A stretch of 64,000 bases of DNA from Sialis fuliginosa (taxonomy: Eukaryota; Arthropoda; Insecta; Megaloptera; Sialidae), in assembly GCA_961205875.1 (NCBI GenBank), contig OY540812.1, positions 10,478,001 through 10,542,000 on the forward strand, read 5' to 3'. Each line of letters starts with the position of its first letter. The stretch's first letter is position 1. The notes under the pieces are model-generated. The model saw only the letters and a program-made list of their open reading frames with translations, searched no databases and was not told the origin of the DNA. Of this stretch, positions 53,312 to 61,200 are shown piece by piece. A program made the position numbers and the translations under genes.

Positions 53312-54163
53312 TTATGATGTGTGGAAACATAAGATACCTACTGAACAAAAAACGATTATCCCTCGTTGACAACTTGCTGATTTTTGGTGTCAATAAATTC
53401 AAATACGTATCTTACATTTAACTCACTTTTAACGATTTAAAAAACATCAATTTATTGAAATGTTTGTTAGGTAAATCTTAATTACAATTATATAGATTTT
53501 TTTAAATAACTACAAATCTCTGTTAATATTATATTTTTTGTCGCATACATAATGCCTTGACTGAAAATTCGCTATCAATGAAATCATAATTCAATAACAA
53601 AACTGTTGTTGTGAAATGCAAAAGGTATAAGAATTAGGGATGAGCAATTTAGTTAAATTAAATTAATACAAATTAAAACGAATACTTAGTTAATCCACTT
53701 ACTAAAAATGTAAAATTTATGAATGTGTAAATTAAGAAACCAGAATAGCAATAAGTAAATATCATAACTTAGAGCCACTAATGATTTTACAGTGCATACA
53801 AACTGATTTGAAATAAAGAATAAAATATATATATAAATATGCACGCTACTGAGTTTTATGTAAAAACGCATTGTCAATGTTTATTTTGATACCCGTTTTT
53901 AGTAAATAAATAAAAAGATTTGTGTATAAATGTTGAACGTATTGTTCTTTTAGATCTTAGAATATTCATTTACAACAATAAGGAACAACTAGTGTGACAT
54001 AATATAATAAATAATATATAAGTAATCTTACAATTAGTTATTTTATTATACAAAATATATTGAATCTGCAATATTTATATTAAAATAAAGTATGTATGGT
54101 ATTTAAAAATTTTGTTATTTTTAAATGATTCATCCAAAACTATATATTTTTAACAGAAAAAAT
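53312..54163. other. intergenic region between genes 2 and 3
   Basis: It contains the 3' untranslated sequence and AATAAA of gene 2, then AT-rich sequence. No element ends are seen. A TA-rich patch lies at about 53826-53841. Confidence 0.5.
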
Positions 54164-55862
54164 ATGGATGCTTTGAAAGACGATATCCTGCAAGAAATAC
54201 CTGACGAAGACATTCCAAAGTTAAGAGAACTTTACAAAATAAACTGGCCTTATTGGATAATAACTTACAATCATTTAGAAATTCAGTTTAGTTGGAAGAC
54301 AGAACATAAGAAGAATATCAAATTTTATTCTCCTGAAGGAAAATGGAATGATGGGACATTCATTTCAATACTACAGGTATTAAACAGTTTTAACACCAAT
54401 ATCTCTAAAGTTGTCTACGAGGTGCCATATAATTATGAATTTACTCGGGGTTTTAGAACAGTGGTAATAAATGGTTAGTAATGTAAATTTTATGCATTTT
54501 ATGAGGTACACATACCACCACTACTTTTAGATTGTCATTCATTCATCAGAGTGTCCACTGGTTTTTGGAAATAAAATTCCCTGACTTTTCCCTGACTTCC
54601 CTGGAGCAAGAATATGCAGAAATAATATTTGAGACCTTTTTTTTGGTCATAACTTGAAAATTTTACACTTGTTACTTACTTTCAATTCAATGACCTTTTT
54701 CTTTTTTTCCCTGACTTTCTAAAAAAATATAATAAATTCCCTGACTTTTCAGAATTTTAGAGAAATTCCCTGACTTTTCCTGACTACTTTAGGCTTCCCT
54801 GACTTTCCAGAAAGTGGACACCCTGTTCATATAAACCATATTATATCTGTCAGTGGGCTATCATTTATATTTGATACCCCGCAGATAACATTAGTTTAGC
54901 TTTTGCTCTAGAGTAAATTCTTTATAATACCGGACATTAAGCTTACATTTAGATAAACAATGTATGGTTTGTGGAGCTTCACACGAGACAAGCAAGTATT
55001 GGTATTTTGTCTCATCTCAGTTTACAAGCGACAATTTCGTCTCTTAAAAATATAAACCGTCTTGTACATATCTATTAAACTTATTTCAATTATTTTCAGA
55101 ATGACTATAAGAAAATTCGAATCACATTAGGTACTCTACAAGACAGTGGAGAAAGACTATTTAAAGCATTGACAGAATCCAAAATAATCGAATGGGAAAA
55201 ATTACCTTTTCTAAATATCATAAATAAAAATGATTACAAATCTGTATTGGATGCCATAACTTACCACGGTTTAGAATTAAGCATGTTAGCAACTGGTGTT
55301 TATCTCTGGCTTCCAGCTGAAGAAGCCCTCAAATTCGAGGTGGTGTAAGTATAATATCATAAATTATGTAGTAGGTTATTTGTAGCTATGTAAGTTCCAT
55401 AAATGCTAGAATTCCGTATATGTCCTTAAAAAATTACATATTTTGTAAAAGTATTATCATTCTAGAATACCGCCTGGAACATATTTAGCTCCTTTAAATA
55501 TATCAAATGTTGACCTAGTGAATTCAGTTTGGCCTTACAGAGGAAATTGGTCTCATGCATATTTAACAGATATAGTAAAGTACAACGATACCTTGGGACT
55601 ATTTCTCCAAGAAACGGGAGAACTAGTGTCTTGGGTAATGCGCACCGACTATGCAACAATGGCCATCCTTCATACCATTGAAAAATACACTCGTAAAGGA
55701 TACGCAACGTTTGTTATAAAAGCCATGAGTAAAAAACTTGCTTCTAAAAGAATCGACTCGGTTGTTACGATAATGGTCGATAACAGCGTTTCAAAAAAAA
55801 TATTTAAAAAAATTGGATTTAAAAAAATAAATTACACATGTTGGATACACACTACTCTATAA
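54164..55862 (+). CDS. glycine N-acyltransferase-like (GNAT/FR47-like) protein, gene 3 (isoform with proximal last exon)
   Basis: Exons are 54164-54376, 55100-55344 and 55466-55862, giving 284 residues. An in-frame ATG 39 bases upstream (54125) is possible, but 54164 matches the neighbours' N-termini (DDILQEIPDEDI). Exon 2 has 'RLFKALTESKIIEWEKLPFL' and the Trp-Leu-Pro closing motif shared by the family. The GNAT exon has 'GLFLQETGELVSWVMR', the loop 'YTRKGYATF' and 'IFKKIGFKKINYTCWI'. The first position of the loop is Thr rather than Gln/Arg, which may affect acyl-CoA binding. Intron 2 is only 121 bp. A second intact last exon follows at 55999, so this reading uses the proximal one. No AATAAA is seen between the two last exons; the first lies at 56478-56483. 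Confidence 0.8.
54547..54825. mobile_element. MITE with iterated CCCTGACTTT words, in intron 1 of gene 3
   Basis: The left end 'cagagtgtccactggttttt' pairs with the inverted right end 'cagggtgtccactttctgga'. TTCAT flanks both sides (54542-54546 and 54826-54830). The interior repeats 'ccctgactttcc'-like words about seven times, in one orientation. It is 279 bp and non-coding. Confidence 0.65.
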
Positions 55863-55998
55863 AATATTTGATACATAAAATAGGTGGCCTACTAGAGAAA
55901 CCTTTGAAGATATCAGAAAATACCATTTTACAAAGGAATTACTCTAATATATGACGTAAATTTTCAAAATCATACTTCCACAGACATTATTGTTTCAG

Positions 55999-56401
55999 TG
56001 CACCTCCCGGTACATATTTTAAAAGATTGGATGTTTCTAATACCGAGCTAGTTAACTCAATATGGCCACATAGAGGAAATGGTTGGTCGTATGATTACTT
56101 ATCAAATCTTATCAAACTCAACATGAGTTTAGGAATCTTCATACAAGAAACCGATGAACTAGTATCTTGGGGCATGTTAAATGACTACGGGATGTTATCG
56201 ATTGTCCAAACTGTGGAGAGCCACCAACGAAAGGGATATGCCACAATAATATCCAAAGCTATTAGCAGAAAATTTGCCGAAGTTGGTAGGAGTACAGTTG
56301 TTACAATCATGGTTCATAATGTTGCATCTAAAACAATGTATAAGAAAATGGGGTTCAAGAATGTAAACTATGTGTGCTGGATGCAGTTATGTAAACAGTA
56401 G
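55999..56401 (+). CDS. second, alternative last exon of gene 3 (complete GNAT domain)
   Basis: It begins after 'tattgtttcag' at 55998 and reads open in phase 2, exactly as the proximal exon 55466-55862 does, to a stop at 56399-56401. Joined to exons 1 and 2 of gene 3 it would give 286 residues. It encodes 'APPGTYFKRLDVSNTELVNS', 'GIFIQETDELVSWGM', the acyl-CoA loop 'HQRKGYATI' with the canonical Gln, and 'MYKKMGFKNVNYVCWM'. It is roughly 50-55% identical by eye to the proximal exon and has no stop or frameshift. No exon 1 or 2 lies between the two last exons. Either the locus makes two proteins by alternative acceptor choice, or this is the remnant of a tandem gene copy that lost its first exons. 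Its intact frame favours use. Confidence 0.7.
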
Positions 56402-57212
56402 ATATTATAGTTTCTTTAATTATAACAAATATAGATTTTAAATTTATATACATACTCTCAAAATGGCGTCTCAATTAAATAAATGGAGTATTGTAAAATA
56501 TCTACATATTACAATTTAATTCCACTGTAAAATAATAAATAACTGTATTCTTAATTTAATAATAAATTAATCAAATTAATGATTATCTCTTTTTCTAATA
56601 ATAGTGTACTATTGTATTATCATTTTTTTCATTTTTTATAGGGATGGAAAATTAATTACTTAAAATAGTTACAAAAAATAATAATTAATTAAGGTAGTAA
56701 CTACTATTTTGCATGAATATTTTTTTTTAATTTCAAAATTATTTATTATTAGCATCTACCAATTCCACTATTCAATAAAAATATCCAATGGTAAATATGG
56801 GTTTTATTAATAATACAAAATACCTACTGCAAAATTAAGGATTGTAAAAATTTAAAATTTTTAAATTTTAATTTAATAATAGATATGCGACGAGATAAAC
56901 TACATTCTTAATTGTAAAGTAACTGTCATAAAAACAACATTAACCCATTCGTGCCCGAGGTTTTTTTTTGTTACCGATATTGTTGATTTTTCTGTCATCA
57001 GTTCATACCTATCTAAGTATACTAAAACTCCGGGGATTTTATTGTAATAACTATAGTTTCAGAAAAAAACCGCTGTGGAATATATGTTACGCTGGGCACA
57101 TACTTAGTCAATTGGTATGTTGTAAGTTTTTATCGATTCTTGAATAACTCATACATTTTGTTCAATTGTATAGGATGGACATTTATTGACATTAATTATT
57201 ATTAATATATTT
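56402..57212. other. 3' flank of gene 3
   Basis: It holds AATAAA at 56478-56483 and several later ones, then AT-rich sequence with no exon. Confidence 0.5.
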
Positions 57213-57951
57213 TTTCGTGACAAAAAAAACAATTATAAATATACATTGTCTTAACAATACAAAAATGAAACATATTCATAAAATAGGTGAGTGATAGTAA
57301 TAATATGTATATTAAATAATATATAACTAAAAAAATACATATCAATATTTCTTGTGCAATGTGCAGTGGCGTAACCAGAATTTTTTAAGCAGGGTCTTAT
57401 TTTTTTAAGAGGGGTGCATTGACATATAACATATATTTTATAATACATTATATGATATAACTATTTGGCTCCTCGCTAATTACAACCATGCGGGGGAGCC
57501 AAGACCTCCTGCCCCCCCCCCCGTTATCTGATTACGTCACTTAAACAGCGCCTACGTTGGTATTTGCATTGTTGATGTATTTAGTTCAACAGTCGAAAAT
57601 AAGTAAGATTTCAAACCCATTCGAATTAAAATAATCTAACAGCAACACAAAATCTTAAAAAATGGGCTCTATGACATATATGTCACGACTGGGTTAAAGT
57701 GGCGTTATCAAGTCGGTGGGGGGGGGGGGGGCAGGAGGTCTTGGTTCCCCGCATGATAAGACCCCGCTTAAAAAATTATGGTATCGCCACTGCACATTCC
57801 ACTAGAAATATTGATATGTATTTTTATGTTATTTAATATACATATTATTACTTATACCTACTTATCACTCACCTATTTTATGAATATGTTACATTTTTTG
57901 TAATGTAGCTATAGAAAATTATATTTATAATTGTTTTTTTTTTGTCAATTA
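57213..57951. repeat. large palindrome containing two inverted CAGTGGCGTAAC MITEs
   Basis: The left arm 57213-57535 and the right arm about 57698-57951 are inverted copies: for example 'caattataaatata', 'cataaaataggtgagtgata' and 'aaatacatatcaatatttct' occur left and inverted right. Each arm contains a MITE of the CAGTGGCG family (57364-57541 and, inverted, 57698-57792) with a C/G-run. The right arm's MITE lacks a segment present in the left. The spacer is about 160 bp. It lies just upstream of the gene 4 duplication. Confidence 0.7.
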
Positions 57952-57974
57952 TACTTATAAAAGACTCACTTTAT

Positions 57975-58213
57975 ACTTCATTGAAAATTAATCAACAAAG
58001 TACTTATTTATAAAGTGCACAAGTATATATTATAACCTACCTACTTTATACTGCACGAAAATTAGTAGAATACTTTATCACATTAATATAATAATCGCGT
58101 CAAAAGAAACGCATTAAAACTTTAAAAAACTGTGTAATCTAATTTATACATTCAAGAAAATCGAATAATAATTTAAATTAAAAAGAATCAAAAATCAATA
58201 CTGCTACACGTTT
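57975..58213 (+). promoter_or_regulatory. upstream region of gene 4, copy of that before gene 2
   Basis: It has the same order of words as 51180-51424 with a few indels, including 'atttataaagtgcac' as a possible TATA box. It marks the 5' limit of the segment duplicated from gene 2, near 57975. Confidence 0.35.
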
Positions 58214-61200
58214 ATGACGATGGATAACAATAGTAGCGATATTTTACAAGAAATTCCCAATGAGGACTTATTAAGACTAAAGTTACTGTATAAAAAGGAT
58301 TGGCCGTATTGGATTATGACATATTATCATATAGAAGAATTTACGAGAATGAAATTAGAATATGGGATACCAATCCGTTTTTATAGCATAGATGGGAACT
58401 GGAATGACGGTTCTTTCATAGCTATAATTGAGGTAAACTTAATTTATGTAAATTATATTTTTCTCTAATAAACTAAACAATACTTAGTTCAGGAAACTTG
58501 TGCAAAAGTTCCAAATAATTCCAATAGTTCAGGGATTTTTCATGGATTTAGAGATAGTTGTGAGGAGTATTTTCTGAAAAGTCCCCATTCCTAGGTGTTG
58601 AGCAAACCCTACAATCAGGGCTGAAAGAAACAATTTTGAGTGTTTATAAAAATCGGAATATCTCCGAAACGATAAATACTACACATTTGCAATTAGGCCC
58701 AAATGACGCAGAACTAAGTTCTTTATAGATACAGAGAACATTTTTTTAAATGTGGTCCCGTTAACTATGCTAAATTTGCAGTTAAACATTAAAAATATAT
58801 ATAATTCCATCTTGTACCACAAATATAACCTACTTTTCGGGCCCAAATTAAAAAAATATGTTATTTTTGTCTGTGCGCAATTTAATTTCGCGTCATTTGA
58901 GCCTAATTGCAAATTTGTACTATGTACCATACAGGAGATATGTTTTTTTTAATTCCAAACTTAGAAAAATTGTTGGTTAAAATAGTAGTAGTCAGAGTAA
59001 CGAACAATTTCATAAATAGTCCAGTAATTTTAGATATAAATGCACTCAATCTGGGAAAAAAATAGCAGTTAGCTGAATTTTTGTATACACCTTCGTTACA
59101 GTGTTATAAATAACGTTTAAAAAGTCCCCAACGATATCGTGTCGGCGTTGCGAGATATTGAAGGTCTAACGTGACGAAAAACAGTTATTAACGAATATCT
59201 CGCTTCCTATTACTCGGAGGTCAATAAGGGTTATTATATAAATGGTGTGTTATAAAATTCTTAAGAAAAAAGGTTCTTTCCATTTTTAAATAGAAACAAC
59301 CGTTCTCGTGGTAGAGCGCGGAGAAAGTATGGCTATATATTTGCATACGGTATGTCGCACTCTATGGCAATTGACTATTTTCATATGACTATTTGTACGT
59401 GAAAAAATTACAGGACAAAAATTAAAGAGTAGCAAATAATCTATAAGGTGTGTCATTCGGATATATTAAAAAAACATTTTTAATCAATTTTAATCACATT
59501 TAGTAGAACTACAAACATAGCGATTTATGAAAATTTACCATTCTTGTTCAATTTTGTGTTCAAAATCCACACCTAACCGTTTACAAAGTTATTTAATGGT
59601 TCTACTAAAATAAGCTTAGGACATATTGAGTAGAAAAGAGAGAAAAAATGTGTTAAATTGACCTGCATTTAACAATAGGTACGTCAAAAATTAAAAAATC
59701 GAAAAAAAAAAATTATTTTATTATAAAATGCACCCTTTTTAAAATTTTATGTGTACTTATGTTATAAATATGACTAAACAGTAAAATTATAAATATTTTT
59801 AGGCTACAAACATGTTGTCCGTGCGATTCTTTTTTATAATATTATAATTTTAAAACATTCGATTTTAAATAATTTCGCTTTGTAAAAACAAGTTTGTAAG
59901 TTCTTTAGTTAAGAATCTTAAGGAAACCTACCAAAACGTACCGTAAAAAAATCACTAAAAACCAAAACTAATAATATCGATATAATTTTTTGCTCTACAC
60001 TTACAATTAGATACATATAGGGATATTTGTGAAAATATTCATCTATGTATTAAAATAAAATAATGTAATAACATGTATAAGTATCATTTCATTTGAATGT
60101 TTATATGGAGCTGTGTTAATTAATAAATTATGCTGTGTTTTTCTTCCCTGGGCTATAGTAACATTTTCAGGCTAAAATATGAATACTAAGGCCTTATCGG
60201 TTTTACAGGATTAAAATGTAAGGATTGAGGTTCTCACATTAAGGTAATAAGAACATTAAATATTATAGAATATGAAATAATTATGGTTCCATTCTATTAA
60301 TGAATTAGTTGCTCCTTTATTTGTATGCCTTTTGTTTATAAAATAGATGGATCTATTGTACCTGTCTTGTAACGATCCTATAAAAATTGATCCAAGTATA
60401 TTGTTTGGCTACTGAAATTAACTATTTAATATAGTTAAATAAACACGCAAATATTTGCAGTGAATCGGTTAATTTTTTACAAATACCCGGACCGAAATTC
60501 CTCCCTAAACCGTTTCTAAAAATACATCATGTACTCTGTAATGTTGTTGAAGTAATACTTATAATAATACTCTATAATATATTTAATGGAATATGTTCAT
60601 AATTTGAATTTTTTACATCAATACTGTAATAGGAACGTATCTGTTCTGGTATACAGCAATGTAGTAGTTAAAAAAAATAACCTTTTTTCCGTTACCACTG
60701 CATTAATCTTGATGTTTTTGGTTTTTATTATACGCGAAAATTTCTGATATTTGAATAAGATTCTACAAAAAAATTTCGAAATAGCATCAGGGTCAACTAA
60801 AATCGAAAAAAATGCAAAAAAATGTTTTTTAGTTAACTATATTTTTTTAAAGTCACAATGCTCCTTACGCTAGTACATAACTGATCTTAATAACCTTGAT
60901 CTTATTTTATAGTAAATTATATTCTCTACAAAAAAAGTTATTTGCATCGTGTTCGTAGAGTGAATATTTTCAAAGAAAAACGCGAAAAACCGTGGAAAAT
61001 TGTGCCCCGTCCGCCATTTATTTACCATGGCAGCGATATCACTGCTTAGGTTAGTCACAATTAAAAAAATATATGTATATTATCTATGCAAAATTTAATT
61101 CTGCGTCATTTAAGGGTAATTGCAAATTGGTTCTATGTACCGTTCAGGTGCTATTTCAGTTTTTATAATCTCTTAAGCTGTTTCTTCCAACCATGATTGC

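Noticed and set aside
55462..55707. Minus-strand ORF of 81 codons
   Set aside because: It is the antisense shadow of the proximal GNAT exon of gene 3.
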